64,000 nt of DNA from Amycolatopsis australiensis. Its GTDB lineage: Bacteria; Actinomycetota; Actinomycetes; Mycobacteriales; Pseudonocardiaceae. Under the pieces are notes generated by a model. It was not told where the DNA came from. It did no database searches and saw only the letters and a list, made by a program, of their open reading frames with translations. The position numbers and the translations under genes are program-made. The stretch is taken from positions 7,726,001 through 7,790,000 of the forward strand of contig NZ_FPJG01000006.1 of NCBI RefSeq assembly GCF_900119165.1, read 5' to 3'. Positions 44,987 to 58,235 of this stretch are shown piece by piece; position 1 is the stretch's first letter, and the number at the start of each line of letters is the position of its first letter.

Positions 44987-46011
44987 GCGACCTCCCGATC
45001 CTCGCCGTCACCCTCGGCGACCCCGTCGGCATCGGCCCGGAGATCACCCTGAAGACCCTGGCCGAGCCGGAGGCCTTGCAGCTGGCCCGTGGCGTCGCGG
45101 TCGGCGACGCGCCCGTGCTGGAACGCGTCGCCCGGCACCTGGGGCTGAACGTGGAGATCAACCCGATCGCCACGGTCGCCGACGCGCGGTTCACCACCGG
45201 CGTGATCGACGTGCTCAACCTCGGCGTGGTCACCGAAGACCTGCCGTGGGGCGAGGTGAACGCGACCGCGGGCGCGGCCGCCGTCGGCGCGATCGAAGTC
45301 GCCACCCGGCTCGCACTCGCCGGGGAGGTCGACGCGATCGTCACCGCGCCGATCAACAAGGAGGCGATCTGGGCGGCGGGCTCCCAGCACCTGGGGCACA
45401 CCGAGATGCTCGGCGAGCTGACCGGGTCGACCCGGTTCAACACGATGTTCTGGGTTTCCGGGCTGAAGATCTTCTTCGCGACGCGGCACCTTTCGCTGCG
45501 CGAAGCGCTCGACAAGATCACCCGCGAAAACATCGAGCACGCGATTCGCGAGGCGTACACGGCGCTCGAAGTGTTCGGCACGGAGAAACCGAGACTCGCC
45601 GTGGCGGCGCTGAACCCGCACGGCGGGGAGAACGGCAAGTTCGGCGACGAAGAAATCGTCGCGATCGCTCCCGCGGTCGCCGCGGCGCGGGCGGCCGGGC
45701 TCGACGTGGTCGGCCCGATCCCCGCGGATTCCGTGTTCCACCAAGGGATCCAGGGCCGGTTCGACGGCGTGCTGTCGCTGTACCACGACCAGGGGCACAT
45801 CGCGTCGAAGACCTACGACTTCGACGGCACGGTGTCGGTGACGGTCGGCCTGCCGATCCTGCGCACTTCGGTCGACCACGGCACGGCGTTCGACATCGCC
45901 GGCACCGGCCGGGCGTCGCACGGCACGATGCGCGCGGCGTTCAAGGCCGCGGCGACCCTGGCGCCGTACGCGCGGAAGCTGCCCGCCATCTACCCGCCGG
46001 CCGTCCGATGA
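44983..46011 (+). CDS. 4-Phospho-D-threonate/erythronate 3-dehydrogenase (PdxA2 type)
   Basis: Oxidises and decarboxylates the kinase product towards dihydroxyacetone phosphate. 342 residues of the PdxA family: AVTLGDPVGIGPEITLK, VTAPINKEAI, the metal-binding His of GHTEMLGELTG, ALNPHGGENGKFGDEE and YHDQGHI. Context with a DUF1537 kinase favours PdxA2 over pyridoxine synthesis. GTG overlaps the kinase stop (GTGA). Confidence 0.9.
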   Translation: MSDLPILAVTLGDPVGIGPEITLKTLAEPEALQLARGVAVGDAPVLERVARHLGLNVEINPIATVADARFTTGVIDVLNLGVVTEDLPWGEVNATAGAAAVGAIEVATRLALAGEVDAIVTAPINKEAIWAAGSQHLGHTEMLGELTGSTRFNTMFWVSGLKIFFATRHLSLREALDKITRENIEHAIREAYTALEVFGTEKPRLAVAALNPHGGENGKFGDEEIVAIAPAVAAARAAGLDVVGPIPADSVFHQGIQGRFDGVLSLYHDQGHIASKTYDFDGTVSVTVGLPILRTSVDHGTAFDIAGTGRASHGTMRAAFKAAATLAPYARKLPAIYPPAVR

Positions 46012-47285
46012 TCCCCCGCAAGCGCTGGGCGTACGTCATCCCGGTCGCGGTGGTCATGTACATGCTGGCCTACCTCGACCGCACGAACGTCGCGGTGATC
46101 CTGCCCTACATCGGCGACGACTTCCCGTTGTCCGCCAGCGCCAAGGGGCTGGCGAGCGGCATCTTCTTCGTCGGCTACCTCGTCCTGCAGATCCCGGCGG
46201 CGGTGCTGGCGGCGAAGTGGAGTGCCCGCAAGACGGTGCTGCTGCTGATGATCGCGTGGGCGTTCGCGGCGGTGCTGTGCGGCGTGGTGCAGAACGAGAC
46301 GCAGCTGCACCTGGCCCGGCTGCTGCTCGGGCTGTTCGAGGGCGGTGTCTGGCCCGCCGTGCTGATCCTGCTGGCGTCGTGGTTCCCGCAGGCGGAACGA
46401 GCGAGGGCGAACGCGCTGTGGATGACCTGCCTGCCGATCTCGGCCATCATCATGTCCCCGCTGTCCGGGCTGATGCTCGACCACATGTCGTGGCGCTGGG
46501 TGTTCGTCCTGCAGGGCCTGCCACCGCTGGTGTGGGCCGTCGTCTGGTGGTTCGCGGTGGCCGACCGGCCGGCGAAGGCACGGTGGATCTCCGCCGAAGA
46601 GCGCGACTACCTCGAGACCACGCTGAAGGCGGAAGAAGACGCGAAGCCCGCGGTCGCCAAGCAGGGCTACCGGCAGGCGCTGGCGAACCGCCAGGTGCTG
46701 CTGCTGATCGGCGTCTACTTCTTCTGGATCACCGGGTTCTACGGCTTCTCGCTCTGGCTGCCCAGCGTGGTGAAGACGATGACCGGCGGGTCGGCGACCG
46801 CCGTCGGGTTCCTGTCGGCCGTGCCGTACGTCCTCGCGCTGGCGGGGATGGTCGCGTGCGCGCACTGGTCGGACCGGACCGGCAACCGGCGGCTCGCGGT
46901 CGCCGTGCCGCTGGTCGTCGCGATCGCCGGGCTGCTGCTCGGCAACCTCGTGCACTGGCCGGCCGCGGTGCAGCTGGTGCTGCTCTGCGTCGTCGCCACC
47001 GGCGTCTACATGCCGTACGGGCCGTTCTGGGCGATCCCCAGCCGGCTTCTCGGCATCGAGGTCGTCGCGGTGGCGATGGGCCTGATCAACGCGCTGGGCA
47101 ACCTCGGCGGGTTCGCCGGGCCGTACCTGGTCGGCTGGCTCACCGACGTCACCGGCAGCGCGACGACGGGGTTCGTCGTCCTGGCCGGGTTTCTCGCCGT
47201 GGCCGCCGGGCTGGCGTTCTTCGGGCTGAAACCGGCCGCCGTGAAAGACTCCGGGCATGCCCCAGCCGCGACCAGGAACCCGTGA
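46008..47285 (+). CDS. MFS sugar-acid transporter (anion:cation symporter family)
   Basis: 425 residues, 12 predicted helices, with the ACS-family N-terminus (YLDRTNVAVILPYIGDDF), GLFEGGVWPAVLILLASWFP in the first half and GFYGFSLWLPSVVK in the second. Likely imports the acid sugar consumed by the two upstream enzymes. ATG overlaps the preceding stop (ATGA). Confidence 0.88.
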   Translation: MIPRKRWAYVIPVAVVMYMLAYLDRTNVAVILPYIGDDFPLSASAKGLASGIFFVGYLVLQIPAAVLAAKWSARKTVLLLMIAWAFAAVLCGVVQNETQLHLARLLLGLFEGGVWPAVLILLASWFPQAERARANALWMTCLPISAIIMSPLSGLMLDHMSWRWVFVLQGLPPLVWAVVWWFAVADRPAKARWISAEERDYLETTLKAEEDAKPAVAKQGYRQALANRQVLLLIGVYFFWITGFYGFSLWLPSVVKTMTGGSATAVGFLSAVPYVLALAGMVACAHWSDRTGNRRLAVAVPLVVAIAGLLLGNLVHWPAAVQLVLLCVVATGVYMPYGPFWAIPSRLLGIEVVAVAMGLINALGNLGGFAGPYLVGWLTDVTGSATTGFVVLAGFLAVAAGLAFFGLKPAAVKDSGHAPAATRNP

Positions 47286-48037
47286 CCGGCGCGCGATGCT
47301 GCTCGAAGCCGTCCGCGACGGCTCGGGCGGCATCGCGGAGCTGGCCGAGGAGTTCGGCGTCTCGGAGTCGACGATCCGCCGCGATCTCGCCTCGCTCGCC
47401 GGGGCCGGGCACGTCGTGCGCACCTACGGCGGCGCGCTCGACACCGAACGCAGCCCTCGCGAGAAGGACCGCGAGAACGCGGCGGCGAAGGAAGCCATCG
47501 CCCGGGAGGCCGCCGCACTGGTGCGGGACGGCGAGGTGGTGCTGCTCGATGCGGGCACGACCACCGGCAGGCTCGCCCGCCACCTCGCCCACCGCGAGGG
47601 GCTGACCGTGGTGACGAACGGCGTCAACGCGATCCGCGAGCTGGCCGGCTTCGCCGGGATCGACCTGATCGTCCTCGGCGGCCGGCTGCGGCACCCCAAC
47701 GAAGCGATCCTCGGCGAGAGCGTGCTGGCGCAGCTGCGGCACATCTCACCCGATCGGGTGTTCCTGGGCGCGGACGGCGTGGTCGCCGGCCGGGGCCTGT
47801 GCTGCCCGTCACTGGAGCAGTCGGTGGTCAAGCACGCGATGCTGCACGCGGGCGGCGCGGCGTACGTGCTGGCCGACCACTCCAAGCTGGGCCAGGCCCC
47901 GTTTTCCTACTGGACGCCCCTGGACCGCGACCACCGGCTGATCACCGACGATCCGCAGGTCGACATCACGTATCCGCAGTTCGCCGAGAGCGTGATCGTC
48001 GCCGGCGCGCCGGAAACTGTCGGTGGTGCCGCGCATC

Positions 48038-48057
<20 letters not shown>
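47257..48057 (+). CDS. DeoR-family repressor
   Basis: 266 residues: winged helix (IAELAEEFGVSESTIRRDLASLAGAG, RTYGGA) and a sugar-phosphate-binding DeoRC domain (LLDAGTTTGRLARHLA, VVTNGVNAIRELA, VFLGADGVV, LADHSKLG). Start lies 29 bp inside the transporter gene. It ends inside lhr's start region. Probably senses a phosphorylated intermediate and controls the operon through the operator at 43685-43724. Confidence 0.88.
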
Positions 48058-52696
<4,639 letters not shown>

Positions 52697-52733
52697 GCTG
52701 CCAGTCCGACACCGCACGAAGGATGTTCTGCTC

Positions 52734-53234
52734 ATGGCCATGCGCGAACTGCGCTATTTCGGGGACCCGATCCTCAAGTCCGTCTGCGACCCCGTCACCG
52801 TGTTCGACGAGAAGCTCGAGGCGCTGGTGCGTGACCTGGTGGATTCGGTGAAACCGGCGGGCCGCGCCGGGCTGGCCGCACCGCAGATCGGGGTCGGGCT
52901 GCGGATCTTCAGCTACGACGTCGCCGGTTTGACCGGTTACGTCATCAACCCGGAGATCGTCGAGCTGTCCGAGGAGACGCACGAGATCAACGAGGGCTGC
53001 CTGTCGGTCCCGGAGCTGTGGTTCCCCACGAAACGGGCCAAGCACGCGAAGGTCCGAGGCGTCGACGTCCACAACGAGCCGATCGAGGTGGAAGGCGAAG
53101 ACGTGCTGGCCCAGTGCCTCCAGCACGAAACCGACCACCTGGACGGAATCCTGTACCTCGACCGCCTGACGGCCGAGCGCAAGAAGACGGCCCTGCGCGA
53201 AGCGCGGGAGAAGGACTGGTTCTGGAACCGCTGA
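52734..53234 (+). CDS. def: Peptide deformylase
   Basis: Removes the formyl group from nascent N-terminal Met. 166 residues with all three motifs: GLAAPQIG (46-53), EGCLS (Cys89 metal ligand) and HETDH (131-135, two metal His and catalytic Glu). 37 bp after lhr, possibly cotranscribed. Type I deformylase. Confidence 0.96.
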   Translation: MAMRELRYFGDPILKSVCDPVTVFDEKLEALVRDLVDSVKPAGRAGLAAPQIGVGLRIFSYDVAGLTGYVINPEIVELSEETHEINEGCLSVPELWFPTKRAKHAKVRGVDVHNEPIEVEGEDVLAQCLQHETDHLDGILYLDRLTAERKKTALREAREKDWFWNR

Positions 53235-53294
53235 CAAGCTGGAAGCGGCCACCCCACCGGCCTGCTCACGAAGGTGGAACGTCGGCAGCAGACC

Positions 53295-54374
53295 TCAGGC
53301 GGGCAGGAAGATCCGCAACTGCGTGCCGTCCGCGGTGGAACGTTCGGTGCGCAGTCCCGCTCGGGCCGCCGTGCGGGCCAGGATCTCGTCGCGCGGGAGG
53401 CAGTCCGCCCGCAGCTGCGTGATTCCCTGGCCTTCCGCGAGCACCGCGACCCTCGCCAGCAGCTCCGTGCCGATGCCCTGGCGCTGCCAGTCGTCCTCCA
53501 CGAGCAGGGAGATCTCGGCCGCGCCCGTCGTCGCCGGGATCAGCTGGGCCAGGCCGATCACGTCGCGGCCGAAGACCGCCAGCACGCTCGTCCCGCGGGG
53601 CGGCACCAGCAGCCGGTGCAGCCAGCGGCGCGGGACCGTCCGGACGCCCGTGTGGTAGCGCCGGAACAGCGTGGCCGTCGAGCAGCGGCGGTGCAGCGCC
53701 GACACCGCGTCGGCGTCGGCGGGGACCCCCTTGCGCAGGACGATCGCCGCGCCGTCCGGGCGGTTCAGCACCACCGGGCCCGCGACGTTCCGCTCGGCCG
53801 CCGCCAGCAACGCCACCAGCGCGTCGGCGCGGGTCAGCTCCAGCTGCACGAACGGCGCCCACCGGCGGCGCGCCACCAGCGCCGCGCCGGCGCTCAGCCC
53901 GAACACCGCCCGGTGCCCGCTCTCCGTCCGGGCCGGGTTCGCCTCCGCCGCGGGCACGAGCGTGACGACGTCCGCCGCCAGCACGTCTTTCAGCACTTCG
54001 GCGAGGCGGGCCGGGGAGTCGATCGCGCGGCGGGCCGCGAGCAGCGTCGACGACGACGGGTCGACCAGCTCGTGGACGTCGGCGTCGACGATCGCCGTGC
54101 ACTCGCAGCCCTCGGCGCGGATGGCGTCGGCGAGGTGCCGCCGCGGCAGCCCGGCCGCCGGGCGCAGGACGATCTCGTCGAGCACCCCGCCGGGCACCGG
54201 CAGCACGGTCAGGCCGAGGATGTTGCACTCGAGGTCGGCGAGCCGGATCGCGATGCGGGCGAGGGTGCCGGGGTGGTCGTGCATCCGGATCCGCACCCGC
54301 CACGCCGACGGCGCGTCCGTCTCCTCGGCGACGGCCGTCCGTTCGGGCCGGGGCAACGCTCGGGAAGTCTCCAT
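53295..54374 (-). CDS. ACT domain-GNAT fusion protein
   Basis: 359 residues. Residues 25-95 form an ACT-like ligand-binding domain (RIRMHDHPGTLARIAIRLAD, NILGLTVLPV). The C-terminal third is a GNAT acetyltransferase (EISLLVEDDWQRQGIGTELL with the acetyl-CoA loop). The middle resembles a second, degenerate GNAT-like fold (LSALHRRCSTATLFRRYHTG). ATG at 54374. The fusion implies an amino-acid-regulated acetyltransferase, as in lysine-acetylation enzymes controlled by amino acids; the target is unknown. Confidence 0.8.
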   Translation of the reverse strand: METSRALPRPERTAVAEETDAPSAWRVRIRMHDHPGTLARIAIRLADLECNILGLTVLPVPGGVLDEIVLRPAAGLPRRHLADAIRAEGCECTAIVDADVHELVDPSSSTLLAARRAIDSPARLAEVLKDVLAADVVTLVPAAEANPARTESGHRAVFGLSAGAALVARRRWAPFVQLELTRADALVALLAAAERNVAGPVVLNRPDGAAIVLRKGVPADADAVSALHRRCSTATLFRRYHTGVRTVPRRWLHRLLVPPRGTSVLAVFGRDVIGLAQLIPATTGAAEISLLVEDDWQRQGIGTELLARVAVLAEGQGITQLRADCLPRDEILARTAARAGLRTERSTADGTQLRIFLPA

Positions 54375-54430
54375 GCCCCCACGGTCCACCGCGGTTGTTG
54401 CCACGCCAGGACGGCGATGTTTCGCGCAGG

Positions 54431-55210
54431 TCAGCGTTCGCCCCGGCTCGGCAACCCGGGCGAAACAGCCGAGTGGCTCAGCGGGGGGGCCAGCACGCAG
54501 AACTCGTTGCCTTCCGGATCCATGAGCACGCGCCACGGCACCTCCGGACCGCCGAGGTCGGCCGGCGCCGCACCCGCGGCCACGATCGCCGCCACCGTCT
54601 CCGCGTGGCCGGCGCCCGCCGGCGGCGCGACATCGAGGTGGACGCGGTTCTTCACCCGCTTGACGTCGTCGTTGCGGAGGAACTCCAGCCACGGCCCGCG
54701 GCCCGTCGGCGCACGCAGCCCGACCAGGACGTCACCCTCCCGGGCTTCGACCGGCCAGCCCGTGAGCCGTGTCCAGAAGGCGGCCATACGTTCCGGGTCG
54801 TGGGCGTCGACCAGGATCGACGCGACCGCGCCCGTCCGCGCGTAGCGGTCGCGGGGCTCGAGGACGCAGAACTCGTTGCCCTCCGGGTCCGCCAGCACGA
54901 CCCATGGCACCGCGCCCTGCCCGAGGTCGACGCGGCGGGCGCCCAGCTCCAGCGCGCGCTCCACCAGCTCGGCCTGGTGGGCGGGGCTCCGGCTCGCCAG
55001 GTCCAGGTGGATCCGGTTCTTCCCCACCTTCGGTTCGGGCACGGGGACGAACACGAGGTCGAGGTCCCAGCCGTCGGTCTCGGGCGCGCGGACGTCGATC
55101 TCGTCCGGCTCCTCGGCGGCGACGCGCCAGCCGAGCAGCGCGGCCCAGAAGTCCGCCAGGACTTCCGGGCGCGCCGCGTCGATCACCAGGTTCACCAGGC
55201 GCGTGTCCAT
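54431..55210 (-). CDS. Tandem VOC (glyoxalase-fold) domain protein
   Basis: 259 residues with two similar halves, each ending in DPEGNEFCVL (about 118-127 and 235-244) and containing KNRIHLDLA/KNRVHLDVA metal-strand sequence. The Glu/His pattern matches the glyoxalase_6-like family of actinomycetes. Activity unknown. ATG at 55210. Followed across a short gap by the ACT-GNAT gene. Confidence 0.85.
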   Translation of the reverse strand: MDTRLVNLVIDAARPEVLADFWAALLGWRVAAEEPDEIDVRAPETDGWDLDLVFVPVPEPKVGKNRIHLDLASRSPAHQAELVERALELGARRVDLGQGAVPWVVLADPEGNEFCVLEPRDRYARTGAVASILVDAHDPERMAAFWTRLTGWPVEAREGDVLVGLRAPTGRGPWLEFLRNDDVKRVKNRVHLDVAPPAGAGHAETVAAIVAAGAAPADLGGPEVPWRVLMDPEGNEFCVLAPPLSHSAVSPGLPSRGER

Positions 55211-55268
55211 GCGCCGCACGCTAGCCGCCACCTCCGACAGTTCCGGTTCGGCTTCCCCACCGGCCGGT

Positions 55269-56039
55269 TCATCGGGTCGCGAGCCGTAGCAGCGCCCACA
55301 GCTGGGCCGCCTGGTCGTGCACGCCCCGCACGGTCACCGAGGTCAGGGACGCCCGGCCCCAGAGCCACAGGTACAGCTGCGCGGGGCTCGCCGCCGTGAC
55401 GACGTCGTCCGCGGCCTCGGCCTCCTCGGCCGAACAGCGCCAGGCCTCCGTCGTCTCGGGTCCGGCGCGCGCGATCCAGCTGTGCGCGCCGGCGCGCACG
55501 CCGACCGAGCCCGCCTTCGTGCCGGTCAGGCCCAGCATCGGCAGTTTCTGGCCGAACCACAGCGTCAATGCCTCGTCGATACCGTCGATCGCCAGGTCGT
55601 CGGCGACGCCGCGGGCCTGCGCGCCCGCCGCCTGCTCGACGTCGACGCGGTGGATGAGGGTTTCGTGCAGCATCCGCCGCCGCCAGAACCCGTAGGTCGG
55701 GTCGGCGGGCCACCAGGTGTCGGCGCGCTCCTCCGGGTCGTGCGCGGCCAGCTCGTCGAGGAGCTCGGCCAGGCCCGTCTCCAGGTACTGCGCCAGGCTC
55801 TGGCCGGGTTCGGGATCGCGGGGCCAGTCCTCGGGGCTCCGGCCTTCGGCGAGCCGGCGCCGGACCATGCGGTAGAGGCTCCCGACGTGCCGGGCGACCT
55901 CGCCGACCGACCAGCCGGGACAGGCAGGCACCGGCGCCTCGACCGGCGCGGCGTGCACGGCCTCGGCCAGCACCCGGCCTTCGATCCCCAACGCCGTGAG
56001 CAGCCGCCCCTGGTCGACCGGGCCGTGCTCACGCGACAT
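55269..56039 (-). CDS. Maleylpyruvate isomerase-family (DinB-fold) protein
   Basis: 256 residues: an N-terminal four-helix MDMPI domain (ACPGWSVGEVARHVGSLYRMV, LHETLIHRVDVEQAAG with candidate metal His residues) and a C-terminal domain (LYLWLWGRASLTSVTV). The family uses mycothiol or binds a metal; the specific reaction is unknown. ATG 56039 overlaps the HEPN stop by 11 bp, so it is cotranscribed with that SOS-box-linked gene. Confidence 0.82.
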   Translation of the reverse strand: MSREHGPVDQGRLLTALGIEGRVLAEAVHAAPVEAPVPACPGWSVGEVARHVGSLYRMVRRRLAEGRSPEDWPRDPEPGQSLAQYLETGLAELLDELAAHDPEERADTWWPADPTYGFWRRRMLHETLIHRVDVEQAAGAQARGVADDLAIDGIDEALTLWFGQKLPMLGLTGTKAGSVGVRAGAHSWIARAGPETTEAWRCSAEEAEAADDVVTAASPAQLYLWLWGRASLTSVTVRGVHDQAAQLWALLRLATR

Positions 56040-56919
56040 GGGCTTCCCCGGTGTTCGGGAGGCCGTGCACGAGGCGGCGGACCAGCTCGAGGAACGGCGC
56101 CGCGGCGCGCACCAGTTCGGCGGCCGACTCGGCGGTGACCTTGCCGGTGATCCCGGCCTGCGCGGCGGCGCGCGCGGCGGAGTTGCTCGCGAAGAAGGCA
56201 GACCACTCCCGCAGCTCGGGGACGACGGAGTCGAGCAGCACCCAGGTGCTGGCGGGCCGGGCGCGGCCCCGGTGCGGACGGCCCCGGGCGGCGAGCACGG
56301 CGGCGGCACCGCGCAGGGCGGCGAGGTAGGCACCGATGAACCGCTCGGCGGGATCGGTCTCCCGCTCGGCCTCGGCAAGCCCGCGCCGAGCCTGGGCCAG
56401 CAACCCGGCGGCGGCCGGAGACGCGGGCGGACGCAGCGACATGGGCAGCCCGGGCTGATCGGTGCCGGGGGACGGCGCCGTGACCTGCTCGGCCTCAGCG
56501 GGCCCGCAACGCGCGGGCGCGGCCAACCCGGCAGCGGCCGGACGCCGCGCCGCGACCTGCTCGGCCTTCGCATCGAAGGTGGCGGGGGCGAGCGGCTGCG
56601 GCTGCGCGGCCGGGGCGGCCTGCCCGGCCCCCGTCGGCGAAACCGAAGCGCGCGCCGCGAGCGGCAGCTCCGGCTGCCGGACGTCTCCAGGGTTCGACCG
56701 GGCCCGCGTGCGGGCTGCGGCCGACGTGGACGAGCGCAGTGAGATCGGCAGCCGGTGCTGGCCCGGGTCCGCCGCCGGGGTCGTGGGCCGCTGCCGGGCA
56801 TCGGCTCCGGGCGACGGGCACTGCCGGGCTCGTCCAGGGTGGGCCGGAGCGGGCTGCGGGCGCAGCGTCATGGGCAGCTGTGGCTGCCCGGCATCCGTGG
56901 GGGCGACCTCGACGGACAT
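56029..56919 (-). CDS. SAV_6107-type HEPN protein with four clamp-binding-like repeats
   Basis: 296 residues. The C-terminal part (about 171-285; LLAQARRGLAEAERETDPAE, FIGAYLAALRGAAAVLAARG, LLDSVVPELREWSAFFASNS) is a SAV_6107-like HEPN helical domain. The N-terminal 170 residues are Pro/Ala-rich and disordered but carry four repeats: QPQLPMTLR (12-20), QHRLPISLR (54-62), QPELPLAAR (82-90), QPGLPMSLR (155-163). Each fits the beta-clamp-binding hexapeptide Q-x-x-L-x-L/M (compare QLSLPL of Hda). A strong GGAGGAGGG site precedes the ATG. A perfect LexA box lies 105 bp upstream. Likely acts at the replication clamp after DNA damage; this is inference. Confidence 0.75.
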   Translation of the reverse strand: MSVEVAPTDAGQPQLPMTLRPQPAPAHPGRARQCPSPGADARQRPTTPAADPGQHRLPISLRSSTSAAARTRARSNPGDVRQPELPLAARASVSPTGAGQAAPAAQPQPLAPATFDAKAEQVAARRPAAAGLAAPARCGPAEAEQVTAPSPGTDQPGLPMSLRPPASPAAAGLLAQARRGLAEAERETDPAERFIGAYLAALRGAAAVLAARGRPHRGRARPASTWVLLDSVVPELREWSAFFASNSAARAAAQAGITGKVTAESAAELVRAAAPFLELVRRLVHGLPNTGEAHVA

Positions 56920-57023
56920 GACGACCCTCCTCCTGCGCGGCGTGAGCCCCGATCCAGTGCCCGGCGCCGAGACGCTTCCCCCGTCCCGGAGCCGGGCACC
57001 TGACCGGTGCGCGCTCACCGATG

Positions 57024-57039
57024 TCGAACGTCTGTTCGA
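57024..57039. promoter_or_regulatory. Perfect LexA box between the HEPN and YbaK-type genes
   Basis: TCGAACGTCTGTTCGA matches TCGAAC-N4-GTTCGA without mismatch. It lies about 105 bp from the HEPN ATG and 95 bp from the divergent deacylase ATG, so either or both could respond. Confidence 0.85.
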
Positions 57040-57133
57040 ACAAAATCCAGAGTAACCCCGGACCGGGCGTCCGCTCAACCCCGGGGGTGGATTCCCGCGG
57101 GACACCTGGTCGGCGGCGTGATCTCATAGGTCC

Positions 57134-57646
57134 ATGAGTTCGCTGGACCACCCCGCCGTCGCCAAGGTGGCGGCCGCGCTGGCCGAAGCCGGGCAGCACG
57201 CCGCCGCCGAAGGCATCCGTGTCCTGCCCGCCGAGGTCCGGACCGCCGCTCAGGCGGCCGAAGCGCTCGGCGTGCCCGTCGGGGCCATCGCCAACAGCCT
57301 CATCTTCCGCCTGGGGTCCGACAAAAAAGCGCTCCTCGCCCTGACCTCGGGCGCGCACCGCGCCGATCCGGCCACTCTCGCGCGGCTGGCCGGGGCCGAA
57401 ATCGGCAAGGCCGACGCCGATTTCGTGCGGGAGCACACCGGGCAGCCGATCGGCGGCGTCGCCCCCACCGGGCACCCGCGGCCGCTGCCGACGCTCGTCG
57501 ACACCGCGTTGCGCGCATACGACGTCGTGTGGGCCGCGGCCGGGCACCCCAAGGCCGTCTACCCGACGACGTACGCGGAGCTGGTGGCGTTGACCGGGGG
57601 CACCCCGGGCGCGCTCGACGGCGCGGAGGAAGATGGACAGCCGTGA
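57134..57646 (+). CDS. YbaK/ProX-type aminoacyl-tRNA deacylase
   Basis: 170 residues of the YbaK/EbsC family that hydrolyse mischarged tRNA (typically Cys- or Ala-tRNA-Pro). Visible: AIANSLIFRLGSDKKALLALTSGAHRAD with the conserved Lys region, and GQPIGGVAPTGHPRPLPTLVD, the family GGVxPxGH motif. ATG at 57134. Stop overlaps the next GNAT gene by GTGA. Divergent from the HEPN gene. Confidence 0.9.
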   Translation: MSSLDHPAVAKVAAALAEAGQHAAAEGIRVLPAEVRTAAQAAEALGVPVGAIANSLIFRLGSDKKALLALTSGAHRADPATLARLAGAEIGKADADFVREHTGQPIGGVAPTGHPRPLPTLVDTALRAYDVVWAAAGHPKAVYPTTYAELVALTGGTPGALDGAEEDGQP

Positions 57647-58215
57647 CCGCGATGCCCGCCGGCTGCTCCCGCTACGTCCAGCTCTCCGCGGACGAGTTCC
57701 GCGCGCGCCTGCCCGAGGCGCTGGACATCTACGTCCGGGCGATGCGGTACCCGGCGGGCACCGCCGAGCAGCGGGCGCCGATGTGGCTCACCCACGCGCT
57801 GCGTGAGGGCTGGCGCTGCATGGCCGCGCTCGATGCCGACGACGTCCTGCTCGGGCTCGCCTACGGCTACCGCGGCCGGGCCGGGCAGTGGTGGCACGAG
57901 CAGGTCCGCCACGGCCTGAGCCGCCGGTTCGGGCCCGAGGCGGCCGAGCGGTGGCTGTCGGACTACTTCGAGCTGACCGAGATCCACGTCCGGCCGGAGA
58001 ACCAGGGCCACCAGATCGGCGAGGACCTGCTGCGCGGGCTGCTGGACGGCGTGCCGAGCGCGAACGTCCTGCTGTCGACGCCCGAGGGCACCAGCCGGGC
58101 GTGGAAGCTCTACCGGCGCACCGGCTTCGTCGACGTCCTGCGCGACTACCACTTCGCCGGCGATCCGCGGCCGTTCGCGATCCTCGGACGGGCGCTGCCC
58201 CTCGACCCGCGCTGA
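57643..58215 (+). CDS. GNAT acetyltransferase
   Basis: 190 residues. The acetyl-CoA-binding motif reads LTEIHVRPENQGHQIGEDLLRGLL (about 110-133), followed by VLLSTPEGTSRAWKLYRRTGF, the typical GNAT C-terminus. The N-terminus contains a WWHEQVRHGL segment not common in GNATs. GTG 57643 is coupled to the deacylase gene. Acceptor unknown. Confidence 0.82.
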   Translation: MTAMPAGCSRYVQLSADEFRARLPEALDIYVRAMRYPAGTAEQRAPMWLTHALREGWRCMAALDADDVLLGLAYGYRGRAGQWWHEQVRHGLSRRFGPEAAERWLSDYFELTEIHVRPENQGHQIGEDLLRGLLDGVPSANVLLSTPEGTSRAWKLYRRTGFVDVLRDYHFAGDPRPFAILGRALPLDPR

Positions 58216-58235
58216 GCCGAGGGGCAGCCACCCCG

